Shown here piece by piece: positions 49,731 to 61,900 of a DNA stretch of 64,000 nucleotides. Numbering within the stretch: the first letter of the stretch is position 1; every line of letters starts with the position of its first letter. Made by a program: the position numbers and the translations under genes. This DNA comes from Rhyzopertha dominica (Eukaryota; Arthropoda; Insecta; Coleoptera; Bostrichidae). The stretch is taken from the NCBI GenBank assembly GCA_025024175.1, contig QCXZ01000137.1, forward strand, positions 6,696,001-6,760,000. Direction: 5' to 3'. The notes under the pieces are model-generated. The model ran no database searches and was not told the origin of the DNA. It worked only from the letters and a program-made list of their open reading frames with translations.

Positions 49731-50418
49731 GCAACGCTAGAACGCATTATTAATGAAAATTTTAGAATTCAGTATGATTGTTTAACGCAACGCTCATCTT
49801 GGGCCATATACGTGTAATATCGTTGGTTCTAAGCGGTTTTTCTTTTCCCTTAAATCTATTTTGCCTTCCCCTTTTTCGAGTTCGTTGTATTCTTGTAGCT
49901 GTACAGCATCCTTTTCATTTTCTTTTTACTGGAAGGACATCTAAAAAGACGAATCTTGCATTTATTTGTTGGTTAGTTGATCGTTCTAGTTCTTAATACT
50001 ACGGTATTGTTATTGGTGTTTATATATTCTCGGTCTTCGGAGTGCTTAGGGTTTTACTGTTATTACTGATGCAATTAGATAGCTTGGAAATAAGCTGATT
50101 GAACGTATCTGTTTTGTCTCACTTGATCTATCAGATAACTATGACGATCGTTTCGATCTAACGGGCATTGTTAAAGAGCTAATTATTTTGTTGAATCGTC
50201 TATCCCATTTTTGGGGCAAGTGTGTCCATTGCGCAGATAAGTTTAGTCCTGATAGACAATAGGCATACTTTGACTACGACAGTTCTGAATTTTCTAAATA
50301 ACGCATGCAATGCGATCTGATCTCATGTACATACATATGACGCAACAAAACTGCTTTTCCTTGGCATCTTCTTTCTAGGTGACTTGAAGACTAAACTTCA
50401 CTAACAAATATCCCGATA

Positions 50419-50666
50419 TACGAGGGTGAATGCTTTCAGCGTCCATAATATAAGATAATATTTTGTCGGATAGATCGAAAACACTGACAAAAAGTTAATA
50501 GTCTGACGTTTCGATTACACCTGTAATCTTTGTCAAAGACGAAGAACCTCAAAATTTGCCTGACATAAGTTCAAACAAAAGATTACAGGTGTAATCGAAA
50601 CGTTAGACTATTAACTTTTTGTCAGTGTTTTCAAGAGACAGCGATCTAACGACAAAATATTATCTT
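50419..50666. mobile_element. Short palindromic Penelope-like element with 13-bp target duplication
   Basis: The 248-base element is flanked by the direct repeat AAATATCCCGATA at 50406-50418 and 50667-50679. Its two arms (about 50451-50530 and 50577-50666) are inverted copies, including AGATAATATTTTGTCG, AACACTGACAAAAAGTTAAT and GATTACACCTGTAATC. The arm contains a six-base-pair hairpin (GATTAC/GTAATC) directly followed by GAAACG, as in hammerhead-like motifs of Penelope-like elements. A half-copy is at 26609-26770. Confidence 0.8.
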
Positions 50667-51368
50667 AAATATCCCGATAGTTCTCACCGAGACTCCTTTT
50701 GCATCTGACGTCTTTTGTTTAACAATTTGTAAAGTATCTGAGATGTACTTTTTCATCATTTCATTATTTTTCAAATAATTGTTAACACATAGACTATTAC
50801 CCTCGCTTGACTCAACAAAAAAAAACATCGGTATTTTGATAAAAGTGTCTTCAGTTGTTTACAAATATTCAATTTGGTTGTTTAAGCGACAAATGAATGA
50901 TTTAGCCTCGAAAATGAGATTTTCTCCGCGCCCCATTCATCTCCTTTCTATTTACTTGGTCATCGTTGGAGCTAGTACACAAAACAGACGCACCTAGTGT
51001 GTCAATTATAGTCGAGTATTTTTAGCCGCGTAAGAAAACTAGTTATGTCTGCCTGCAGACTAGAAAGTATGGTGTGCCACGACTAAGAATAAAGCGACAG
51101 TATTTTTAATTCGGTATCGGATGTTGGTACCGTTATATGAAGATCGGTAGCTATGCTATACGGTAACTTCCACTTTACATAACCCTGTATGGAAAATAGG
51201 AAACGAAATATTGTTTGCTTAATAATAAGTGACCTCTACTTATGCTGTGAATGTTTAAAAATGTATCGCCTAAAAAAAGGTCTTAGCATAAAAATAGAAG
51301 AAAACGGAAATATGTTGTTTAAGACCACAACAAGAATGCCTCATAAATATTTTTTTAATTTAAAGCTA

Positions 51369-52448
51369 CGAGGCATGTTTTTTAAGTAAGTGCCGTTTTG
51401 GAATTAAAAAAAGACGTGCAAAGATATCGCAATAATTTTATCTTACATGAAAGCCTGTACCTTAATCTACTTTTCTACATAATTTCCGTGAATATTGAGG
51501 CACTTGTCATAACGTGGCACCAGTTTTTGAATACCCTCCTCATAAAATTCTGCCGCCTGAATTGCATGACGCAGATTGTTCAATGTCTTACAATAAGACG
51601 CTGCATTGATTGTCTCATTACGAGGCAGAAACTCCACTAGTAATACTCCTTTTCTGTCCCAAAAAACTGTGCACATAATTTTGCGGGCAGAAATTGTTTG
51701 CTTAAACTTCACTTTTTTGGGTGATGATGAATGTCGCCATTCCATGGATTGTTGTTTCGATTCTGGTGTGACGTAGGCCACCCATGTTTCGTCACCAGTA
51801 ACAATTTGGTCTAAAAAAATCTTCACCTTCATTGTGGTACCGCTCAAGGAAAGTCAATGCACTGCCTAAACGTTGGGTTTTGTGCAAATCCGTCAACATT
51901 TTCGGAACCCAACGTGAACACAATTTCCGGTAATTCAAGTTCTCGGTCACAATGCGATACAAAACACTACGAGAATATTGAGAAAAGCAGTCGCACAATG
52001 ATGAAATTGTAAAGCGTCTGTTTTCTCTCACCTTTTCGTTCTGTTTCTGCACCAAATCTTCATTAACGACCGAAGGACGCCCACTCCGTTCTTCATCATG
52101 CACATTTGTGCGGCCATCTTTAAATGCTCTCACCCATTTCCTTACCATTCCATCACTCATAATGTTTTGTCCGTAAACTTCACAGATCTCACGATGAATA
52201 TCGATCGGTTTTACGCCTTTAGCACTAAGAAATCGTATAACAGCCCGTACTTCACAATCGGCGGGACTCACGATTGTCGGAGGCATCTTAAACACTCGGT
52301 AAACAACGTATACAATGAAGAATCAAACTGTAATGGCGTCAGTGCGTAGACAAGAGATGTAGGTAACCAGCGCGCATGCGCGGAACGCCGACCGTAGCGC
52401 TGCGGTGGCGGAATCGCAAAACGGTACTTACTTAAAAAACATGCCTCG
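51369..52448 (-). mobile_element. Mariner element, complete ends, internally deleted (1080 bp)
   Basis: The terminal inverted repeats are about 32 bases with one mismatch (left begins CGAGGCATGTTTTTTAAGTA at 51369; right is its complement ending at 52448). They are bounded by TA dinucleotides at 51367-51368 and 52449-52450, the mariner target duplication. The internal frame is a mariner transposase pseudogene (next entry). A full mariner is about 1.3 kb; the missing length corresponds to the deleted catalytic segment. Confidence 0.95.
51467..52286 (-). pseudogene. Mariner transposase with one frameshift and a catalytic-core deletion
   Basis: The ATG is at 52284-52286 (MPPTIVSPADCEVRAVI). The helix-turn-helix regions follow (IYGQ-type EVYGQNIMSDGMVRKWVRAF, RSGRPSVVNEDL), then LCSRWVPKMLTDLHK. 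A run of seven T (51813-51819, minus strand) shifts the frame by one base before FLDQIVTGDETWV, which holds the first catalytic Asp. After LRHAIQA the sequence jumps directly to AEFYEEGIQKLVPRYDKC, the normal C-terminus. The roughly 70 residues that should carry the second and third catalytic Asp are absent, and the frame across the deletion junction (about 51553) is preserved. Confidence 0.92.
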
Positions 52449-53559
52449 TATTTTCTAACCTAAACCCATATTTAATTTAAACGTGTTGGAAAACGTGCCA
52501 AAACGGTAGTAATTTTTACACGCAAGGGATTCGAATAGCTTATTTCTAAAATAATAATGCGGGTAACTTTAACTGAAACATACTGTGTGTAATATGCCAA
52601 ATCTCTTCTATACAACAATAATTTTCTATAAAGATGACGGTAATTTTTCAACGTAAAAAAGATCTTGAGTTAGAGTCCAACATGTCATAGCATCTTAGAT
52701 TGGTAAAGCACAAGTAAATGACGTTTAATCCTGCAGTAAAACTATTATTAAGATAATTATTGTTTTTGTAAATGCCATTGTTTTAGTAACCTGTGCGCGC
52801 TCGTTTCACTCATGTTTGACAACTTTTTGACGTCATTACTCATATACATATTCAGTGTTTCTTGTTATTAAGTGGAATGAATTCATAAATTTATATGGTT
52901 GTTTAACTTCAGAAGCAAACCGTGTCATTGTACTTTGCCAATTTAGCAGAGCCTAAAGCAAAACATCGCAACGCCATTAAGTTGATGGTGCCCCAAATTT
53001 GACCAACTGTACAGCTGTATTTATTTGAACTCTGTTGTTGTTTTAATATTATTCGAGGTGTTGGAATATTTGCCACTCAATAATCATTCGTTTAAAATGG
53101 GACTTAGAAATGAAGTAGGATTTGATTATGTGTAATATAAGCTAATATTAAAACACAGTTCATTGGAAATCAGCATATTTGAATTAATCGTAACAGTAGC
53201 TCATTTTTTACTTCTTGACAAAGGTTCCAAATAAATATTTCCTCTCCTCTTCAACATGACAAATTGGATCCGTGGGTGTTTCGATAACACCCATGGCAGA
53301 CCATGATCTACTAGTAATATCCGAGGCTGCACGCAATAAATCCTGAATAATGCGTTTCCGTGTTCTGTATACTCATTAACAAACCGGCTGGAATTAATGC
53401 GATCTGTTACAATTATTAATTAATGGCCGAGTTACGATAGGTCGGTGCGCAACAACCTGAACTGGTGTGGGTGTAGTAATCATGAAAATATTTACGCAGA
53501 AAGAACGGGTGGAGTTGATTCGATTTTTGACCTTACGGAGATAATTATAAATATAAATT

Positions 53560-55110
53560 TTGAGAATTACTGGCACAGACTTTTAGATGTCCTCTACAAG
53601 GAACTGTATCGCCCAGTACCTCCGAAGGGGTATGTTACCCCATGAATCCTGTATACAGTCAATGGGTGCAATCTGCAGCTTCTGCCAAAATAATACCGCA
53701 ACGAAACGCTGTCTTTTCTCCATGAGTATTGCACATTCATATTCTTCATCGTTCTCCATGCACTTCCCACATGTAACATCATTTGTTGTACCAATTTTAG
53801 ACAAATGTTTCTTTAAAAAGTAAGCAGTGCAAGTACTGTCTTAAATTGCAGCAGTTCTATTACTTTTACTTGGGACGAACTTCCAATGAACATACGTGTT
53901 TGCCCTAATTCGGGGACATCCATCTAGTTCCTTTTTTAGTAGCCCTCTGACTTCCCAGCATGCAGGCTGACTCCAGAGGTAGGTTCAGGTCGCACTAAGG
54001 GTTCTTTAGCTCCCCTTTTGTTAATAAGTCTGCCTTTGTTGCTTCACTGATAACTTTTCAAGATAAAGTTTGAAAAGAACCTCAGAGTTTCAATCCCTTC
54101 AGCTGCTCAAGATTTCTTCTTCTGGTTAACGCTAATACTCAAGCTTTTTGTAGCATTGACTTGTACACCACCTCTTTACTGATTGTTTCTCCAAAATCCC
54201 CGCGAAATAGAATGATGATATTGTCCACACATTCCTGTGCATCTCCCGGGTATTATTCCCTTGAAATATCATCTACTACAAGGTTCCACAGTAATGGCCA
54301 TAAGACACCGGACATGCCCTATACGGGAGTCCTGATAACTCTCTTCTAAGCATGGAGTCAATCTGCTTTATTAAACAAACATGCCTTTCTACAACTGGAA
54401 CTAGGAACTGCACTAGGCCGGTGTCTATCACAGTTAGAGACCGACTAGCTCCCAGAGTTCCGCTTAGATGGCACTCGGGGCATCAACACTTTTACATAAC
54501 AGTCCGCACGCCGCGGAAAGGTGATGGTAGGGCAAAACTTGTCCTGAAAGCTTTAGCCTGACCGTAGGGTACTCGCCCTGGCTTGGGTATATGGGTTAGT
54601 CTTTTTCCAACGAATTGGTACCTAATCTAGCTATACTTGGCCTATACAGCATGAAAAGACTATCGCCAACTCCTTCAGTCCTTTTTGCAACATAATAGGG
54701 TCGATTCCTTCAGTTCTAGGAGACTTGTATGGTTTAAAGATGAGGATTGCCCATTCCAACCTGTACCTATTAATCATTTTATTCGCCAGTATTCAATGTT
54801 CTCTATTTGCCAGTTAGTTCGGTTCTAAGATTGGTCCTTCGTATTTCTGAGTTGTCGTGGTCACACACTCCTGAAAGGAGGTCCACCGGTAGTAGCATGA
54901 CCACCCCACCACATTGGAGAGATCCTATTCTGCCTAGATAGTCTCTCAGCATCTTTATAAAGTTTCCGAATCTCCAATTCTTTTAGCAGTGTTAAAGAGC
55001 TTTGCTCAATTTTTAGAGAAGAAAGCTCACGGTTCCACCAAGTATTCTCTCGTACTTCCTTAAGGAAAGTAATATGTAGCCAAGTTGGCATGCACCTGCA
55101 TATTTGACTG
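53560..55110 (-). mobile_element. R1/Jockey-like non-LTR retrotransposon, heavily degraded
   Basis: Reading leftwards, the endonuclease-reverse transcriptase junction is at 54861-55091 (TWWNRELSSLKIEQ, the W-W-N/D-x-E block, then RKLYKDAERLSRQNRIS). Decayed reverse transcriptase sequence spans about 54000-54850 with many stops. A C-terminal Cys/His cluster is at 53583-53804 (TNDVTCGKCMENDEEYECAI, then EKRQRFVAVLF). The order fits one element in minus orientation. Confidence 0.7.
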
Positions 55111-56102
55111 GTTTTCCTTTTTGTCTAGCATTTATTGTACTTGCAAAAACAGTTTACGGCAAATATGGAAATATGTGGCTGGATATTTCATCAACTTTTG
55201 AATTTATGCAGCAAATCAAAAATATAAATCAGTTTGAACAAGTATAGCAGTTACTCCTTCAACGCCCTCTAACCAAAATATATATTTTGGGAGCTGGCTT
55301 TGCTTAAAATATGCGAATTATAGAGTTATAATGCTATCTGTGAAAAGTATCTATTTAGGAACGAAACTGGTATGACATGCAAGATACCATCAGGGTGGTG
55401 GTTCATTATAAAGTTATATCTAGCTAATTACAAACTGAGGTTGACCGTGATATTTGTCGCCAACATTAATAATTTATTCATCTAGAATTCCTCTTTAATC
55501 GCCGTAATAATTTCATGCTGCACAAATCCTGCACCGCACGAGATTAATAATGTTACGTAAATAACTGCGCACTTATTATAGGCCCATGGTAATTAGTAAT
55601 AGGAAAAGTGCGACTTGTCTGCTACCTGTAAAGCATTCCTGAATGATTGATCAATTTTGTAATAACTGGTAGGAGGCCGCATTATTAGAGTCTGAGATTG
55701 GAATCTAATAATAACGCGCACATCGTGGAATTTACAAAGTGATAAGAGGAGCTCGCGATAAATTAGAAAAAAGATACTGAGACGCAGAAACTAGTAGGGA
55801 ATTTTTTTGGAGATCACGTTATTAAACGGCAACGCAGTTTTGCTAAGGTTTGCTTGCAAAATTAGTGTATGATGAGCGTCAAAATCTTCCAAGTTAACAT
55901 TGATCCGCTTATCTCTACGAGTTATACAACACTAATTAGAAAAACTAGTTACTTTAGACCAGCGATCGGCAGCATTTTTATGACCACCTTTCAACTCCCT
56001 CTTTTTTCTAGAAGTAGATCACCACGTCTCCGTAAATGCAACTGGAAATTTCTTCTAATCCTTTGATTAGAAGAAATCTCTCTAGAGATTCATTGTAGGT
56101 TT

Positions 56103-56465
56103 TCAGATACTATACATAAGTGAATTAAATCTATCCTTTATTAAAGCATATAAATCACCTTCTGGAATCTTCGATTGTACTCCTTGATTCACAACTTTAT
56201 GTTGCGTATCCGTAGATAAATTTAACATTCTGTTGTGAAAAGTGAAAATTTGAAATGGCTGGTTCGAATCAGGATTAATTTTAAATACAGGTTTTTGGAT
56301 GCATTTTTTAAACTCTTCATCAACTCTATCGTTATAGAAATTTGGTACATTAATATTTCTATCTAAACATTTAAAAACGAAGTTGTTAAAATGAGTATTA
56401 TTGGTTTTAACTGAAAGGTATCGATGACGATGCAGGTGACGTAACTCACCTTTAGACTGCCTGAT
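56103..56465 (-). CDS. Unrecognised 120-codon open stretch
   Basis: The minus strand is open from 56465 to a TGA at 56103-56105. It encodes a balanced, soluble-looking peptide (RQSKGELRHLHRHRYLSVK, YNDRVDEEFKKCIQK, NPDSNQPFQIFTFHNRML, VQSKIPEGDLYALIKDRF). The stretch has no in-frame ATG near its beginning, so it would be an internal exon or a truncated gene. Just upstream on the same strand (about 56560-56665) a second open piece reads MVRSSLPKSRAAHVALRTTQ then WLKTEVKTQRLNQYL. I do not recognise either. A transposon-encoded protein is the most likely explanation given the surroundings; a host exon cannot be excluded. Confidence 0.35.
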   Translation of the reverse strand: MRQSKGELRHLHRHRYLSVKTNNTHFNNFVFKCLDRNINVPNFYNDRVDEEFKKCIQKPVFKINPDSNQPFQIFTFHNRMLNLSTDTQHKVVNQGVQSKIPEGDLYALIKDRFNSLMYSI

Positions 56466-58679
56466 TTAAATGTTACACAATATCTTTCATCTTATTATCT
56501 AAACAGGAGAACTCTACATTGCTTAGTATTAATGATAATTTTAAATATAAGAATTTTAAACAGATATTGATTAAGTCTTTGTGTCTTCACTTCAGTTTTC
56601 AGCCAGGTTCTTTGAGTTGTTCTTAATGCTACATGAGCAGCTCTACTCTTAGGCAAGCTTGAACGAACCATATCTTTAGGAGAAGATGTTTACGTTAACG
56701 TAAATTTCTTGAATTTATTCTTGTTAAATAAGCCTCGTTAAGTTTAATCCACAATATTTTATTAAAAGATAAAGCTTTTTCGGCTGAAACAAGTTATACA
56801 GCAAACGTCTGGCGTTTACATCATTTATCTCAAGTGGGATTTTACATACATGTATATACTCTAGCACTACAGACGAAATAGGCCAATGGATTGATATCAT
56901 CTTTTTTGCACGTTCTCAAAAACTACGTCTTTCCATGTTGACAGATAATTTGAATTCAAACAGTTCGTGTTTTCTCTTCCTTTATTATCATATCACAGTT
57001 TTATATTATATTATATTATACTAGTTTTATTATTTACATGCAAGTTAGGGTTTGTAAGACTTGTAGTTCCCTGACGAAAGATTGGAAATATTGAGTACTC
57101 AATTAGTTCTGATCTAATTAAGTAAACTTTTCGTATTATATGTATATTTCACTCCACAGCTAGAGAACGTGGATAACTCTGTGTTAGTTTTTTGGCGACC
57201 TGAAAACTGTCTGACAAGACTTCGTTGCTTATTTTTATTTTCTTGTTCGTTTCTTTTAGCACTGCTTTGATTAACTGTAGTATTTTGTCAAACACTCCTA
57301 ACTCCAGTAGTGCCTCATATAATTATGTCCTGTTTCATACGCCAGAAATTTATGGATATCTATACAGAAAATATCGTTAAAAATAAGTTCTTTTTACAGG
57401 TGATCCTTTTATAGACAATAAAACTTCTTCAGTCGAATCATTTAAGATTAAAATGTTTATTACATTAAATATTATGAAATTCGTTGCATTGGAATATTGC
57501 CAGGATTGAAGTATTTAAAATTAACTGCCAAAAAGATTCTTTGATGGCACCAATAAGAATAAACATTAACTGGCTCTAAGCTAATTGGACGTAAACACTG
57601 TCAGGCGGAAAAAATAAGTTTACATTTTTATGCGATATTATTAATCGATTCCATTGTAATGTTTTGTAATAACTTCCTTTGTAACAGATAAACTCGTTAT
57701 GTTGAAAGGAAAATAGGTCGGATATCGATTCTAATGCCCTTTATGAGTTCAAACATAGATTCAGCGTTAAGGACAAAGGAGAATAACTGCCTTGTTAGTT
57801 CATGATATGATATCTTAAGGTAAATGGGTTGATTTTTGCTTCGTTACTTTAATAATCAACGTGTTATACGTAAGTACATACATATTATGCTGTAAAGTTT
57901 ACGAATGACGAAAAAAAGAAACGATTACGCGAATCTACATTTTCGACATAATTTCACTTTTTCTATAAACTCTGTATGCAAAGAACATCTCCATAGAAAA
58001 TTTTTGCCTGAACATGACTTTTGCTACAAAGTAATGTTAAAATTCAGTTTCTTATGCCTCAGAAGGAATCATTCCAGTACAAAAGGAATACAAACTGAAC
58101 AACATATGTGTGAAACAGTTACTGCATTTTGAACTAATTACAGAAATTTTTGATGACCCTTTTTACTATTGTAGAAAAGAAACATAACTCGGGAGCAAAG
58201 TTCTATTTTCGATTTGTATAGAACAATCTCTTAATACACAGAAAACAGTGCTGAATTATAAAAGTCATCAAATTTTTTGTGATTTANTTCTTACTACTAA
58301 CACAGTCTGTCAACGTTATGTTAAACCCTTGTGGACAAATTCCATCGACGACAAACGTTAGTCCGCTTACAGAAGCTTCGAAATATCTATTGCTGAGCGT
58401 GAGCTTTCGAACCAGCCGTGGATGAATTCGTGACAAATTTCCTCATGCGGAAGGTGTCCGAAAAAATAGTATTTAAATGACCGCTTGCATACGTTAAATG
58501 TTGTCAAAGTCATAAGCGACTTGAACACTCTTTTTTTTTTAAAGAATCTTCGTTAAAAATTAATTTTGTTGTCAAAAAGTTGGACAATTTTGCAGGCCAT
58601 TTCTTTATCAAACAAAAAACCGAGTATATGTCAAAACCAAGGTCGTCTTCACACTGCATCTGACATGCAACATGATTTG

Positions 58680-58864
58680 CGCACAACCCCGACCGCGCTT
58701 TTCGCGGTGACGTCACGGTTATCGACCTGGGGGGTGTGGTGGGCTACGGTGAAGGTGACCCCTTGTCCTTAGCGGTCCGCGTCGTCGGAACAGTCGCGTT
58801 TCTTGACCGTCGAGTGTTGTCTAAGTATAAAGCAGAACAGACCGCCTCCGACGGGTTGACAAAT
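58680..58864 (+). promoter_or_regulatory. GC-rich promoter region of first exon 4
   Basis: This is the most GC-rich stretch of the right half (CCGACCGCGCTTTTCGCGGT near 58690, a CRE-like TGACGTCA at about 58709). It lies immediately upstream of the ATG at 58865. The CRE-like octamer is a sequence match only. Confidence 0.5.
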
Positions 58865-58912
58865 ATGGTGCAGGCGCCAGAATTCAATCGCGGGCAGTAC
58901 GTCAGCGGCGAC
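58865..58912 (+). CDS. Candidate alternative first exon 4 (16 codons, MVQAPEFNRG...)
   Basis: ATG at 58865-58867 opens 16 codons beginning MVQAPEFNRGQYVS. They end in phase 0 at a near-perfect donor, GTAAGT (58913). The same frame is open upstream to at least 58736 without a stop, so a longer N-terminus cannot be excluded if transcription starts earlier. The ATG chosen is the one nearest the donor and lies below the CpG-rich stretch. The peptide has no known motif. Its role as one of several interchangeable N-termini is inferred from phase and context. Confidence 0.6.
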
Positions 58913-61900
58913 GTAAGTTTTCACGCCTTTTTTTTTAGACAGTAGTCGTAGGAAGCTGCGTAACCCACATTTTTGTTTTGTGTGTGTGTTTTTAATAAAA
59001 CGGACCGAAGCGGAAGTTTAGGCACGGCGACGTCCACCAGGTGATTTTCCTTTCGGTTCGGTTTACGCTCGTTTAATTTGGAAATTTGAGAACGTTTCCG
59101 ATGCGATCCGTGAAAGGTTAGGTTAGCTATTGATTTCCTACGGAGACTTCCACAATATTTGTTTCCTTGGTGTGACGTCACTCGACGACATTTTGACGCG
59201 AGTCTTATAAATTGGCCGACCATATTTTCGAAGAATGACGTGGCAACTTCTGTTCTAAACAAAATGCTTTCACGTCATTGTAGCTTCCAGAACGAACAAT
59301 AGATTATTTCCTTTGCATTCGAATATTTTCGTTTAAAATTGAGATATATTTATGTACGAGGACGTATGTTATGGTGCCTATCCAGCCATGAAAAATCACA
59401 TTAACAATATCTTTTTTAATAGTTTTCTTGAACAATACTTTCCAAACCTATGCATAAAAAATTCCATCGGCAGTTCTGCAAATCATTCGTCTTTTCTAGA
59501 GGGTCTGACCTGAATGTGTTGCCCCACTTTTTTGATAAATTATCGACAAAGCGGGAAAGACCTCTCTTTCAACATCACAAAAGTATAAAATAAATCATGA
59601 TAGTATGTGTTCAGTTGAAGACCTTGCTGCAAGAATCAGGCATGTCCAGTTGTACTAAATTAAAAAAAAACTGATTTAAACAATGTGTATAATGGTCTCA
59701 CCGATACTGTATAGTATATGATATATGCATTTCTTTCTTTAATTTGAGCTTGCCTGGTTTTTGTGCCCAATTGCTAAATTTTAGTAAAATAAAATTGTGT
59801 AAGCAAACTTTTTGAAACAAGAATACAGGTAACACTACAGAAATAATGAAAAATGAATCGTAATTCTTATTATCTATTTTAATTTCCTCATTTTATTCGT
59901 TCGTCACAACTTTTTCAGTGATATATTTCTGAAACATTTAAGACGACAGCTACTCTACTACTCTTCCGTTTTTAGTACTCTTTTACCTATTGAATCTTAA
60001 TATTTCTTTCCATTTTTCTGGCTAGCTTTCTCCTTTTTGCCTGTTTGGCCATTTTGTTTTTTCCTATTATTATTATTATTATATCCTACTATTATTTTAT
60101 TCTATTATTCCTATAGCACTCCCCCAGTACCTAGTGTCATAAAATATTGCAGGACATTTTCTAACATCGTTATAAACGCACAGGGTTGTGCTCCCAGTAC
60201 TTCCTAGGAAGTGTCACTCCATTAATCTTCTGTATTCCCAATAAATTTTAGGATATCTTAGCCTTTTTGGGTTAGACCGCGTCTGATTTTGGAATAAGGT
60301 TGACGTTTCGCCCGCACTTATAAAGGGCTTTATCAGGACAGGAATAAGCCATTCCCGAGTTTCTAAGAATCAAGGACCAGTTCTCCACATGATCATCTAG
60401 CAAAATTCTAAGGCGGGGAAGTTTCTTTTTTCTGCAGGAACGCCACTCGACGAGGACTCGACTTTTTCAGCTCTTAAAATTCATCTTGAATTGTCCAATA
60501 CCCTCACACAAATTGATTGGTCATTTTTTGACCAAATAACTTTTCTACAAACCTAAAGAACCCTAGAAATTTGCAATCAGAGGCACATACAAAAAATTCC
60601 ACGCTCAAAGGCAGTTCTGTATGCCAAACGCAAAAAACAGTGGTTAATTTGTCTTCCTGTCCCCTCTTTCAGTTCTATTTATGGTACCCCAAAGAAACTT
60701 TGTCTTTTTTTCATGAATTCTATATAGAATTTATTTATTTAATCGAATTTTTCAGCGATATATCTTGTCTTCAGAGTTTCAGTATCTTCAGCTGTTGAAA
60801 GTTTTTTCTTCTGGTGAAGCCTATGACGGATGTTTTTGTTCCCTTGCACGCTACTTCCGTACTCCTAGTCATATCGTCACAAAATGTTGGTGCAAAAACG
60901 TCCAGGATATCTGATTTTCCAGCATCGTTGTAAATAATTCTTGAAGGAATTATCGGCAATGTTTGATAGTACGTAATATAATGTCAAATGCAATTTCACG
61001 AAAATCTAGATATGCGCGGTTTTTAAATCTAATCTTCAATTATGCTCGTTAAAATAATGCTTAAATAAAGCTTGGGCATTTGTAAACAAATTCTAGTCTA
61101 TTACTGTAATGCTGCTAAAGCTGAAAGTGAAAGAAACCATTCTAAAGTTCACAACTAAAACATTTCCCATAGTTTATAATCAAAAGGTTGTTCTAGTGTG
61201 CAAGTCCGCCAAAGTGTCAAAGGTGCATATTGACTGTGGAGGCATCCTTTTATGTTTCAATCATTTGTTTCTCCTGAAGAAAAGGAAGAGAAATTCAGGA
61301 ACTGTTTAACTATAAACCTGCGCTCTACTTTATCAGTACTATTTTCAGTTGTGGCGCATACACCTTTTTGTGAACGTACGCACGCACTTTTATCTAAGAA
61401 AGTGGTATACACTTGAAGTCGTCTGCAACTGACACTTCAAATCTGTTGGGTGTAGCGCCATACATTTAAGTTGCAAGTGGCACCTGCTTAGCAAGACACA
61501 CGTGACTTTGAAAATACACATTCAGTTCAGTTAAAAATAGGGCTTTGCTATGGTGAATGATAGTAATCAGCCAGTGAAGTACAGAAAAAAAGTCGCGTGA
61601 GGATTATAAGGGGCAGATAAAAGTCAGATAATCTTTATGATACTAATTGCTTCAGAAAATGCACGCGACTCGAGATACATTTAGAACAGCAACTACACTT
61701 TGTTGTCTTTTCCAACACTTATACTAGGCTTGGTAAACAAGCTTTGAACACGTACTTAAAACGGATTTGTAGCAAATGTTGCATGAATGTCTGTAAATTA
61801 GCCGTCCGTGTTACGAAATGAGCAGCATGCTAAATGAGGCAAAATTTAAAGTAACAAACGTGGTTTTAAATGCATCCGATAATTTTAAACAATATGTTTC

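Larger units (their letters stand above)
46933..58864 (+). other. Inferred intron between first exons 3 and 4
   Basis: This 11.9-kb interval has no recognisable host exon. It contains a mobile-looking repeat (49070-49730), a short Penelope-like palindrome (50419-50666), a mariner (51369-52448), an R1/Jockey-like remnant (53560-55110) and an unrecognised long open stretch (56103-56465). 46933-48700, 52450-53560, 55110-56100 and 56470-58680 otherwise show nothing I can support. Confidence 0.45.
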
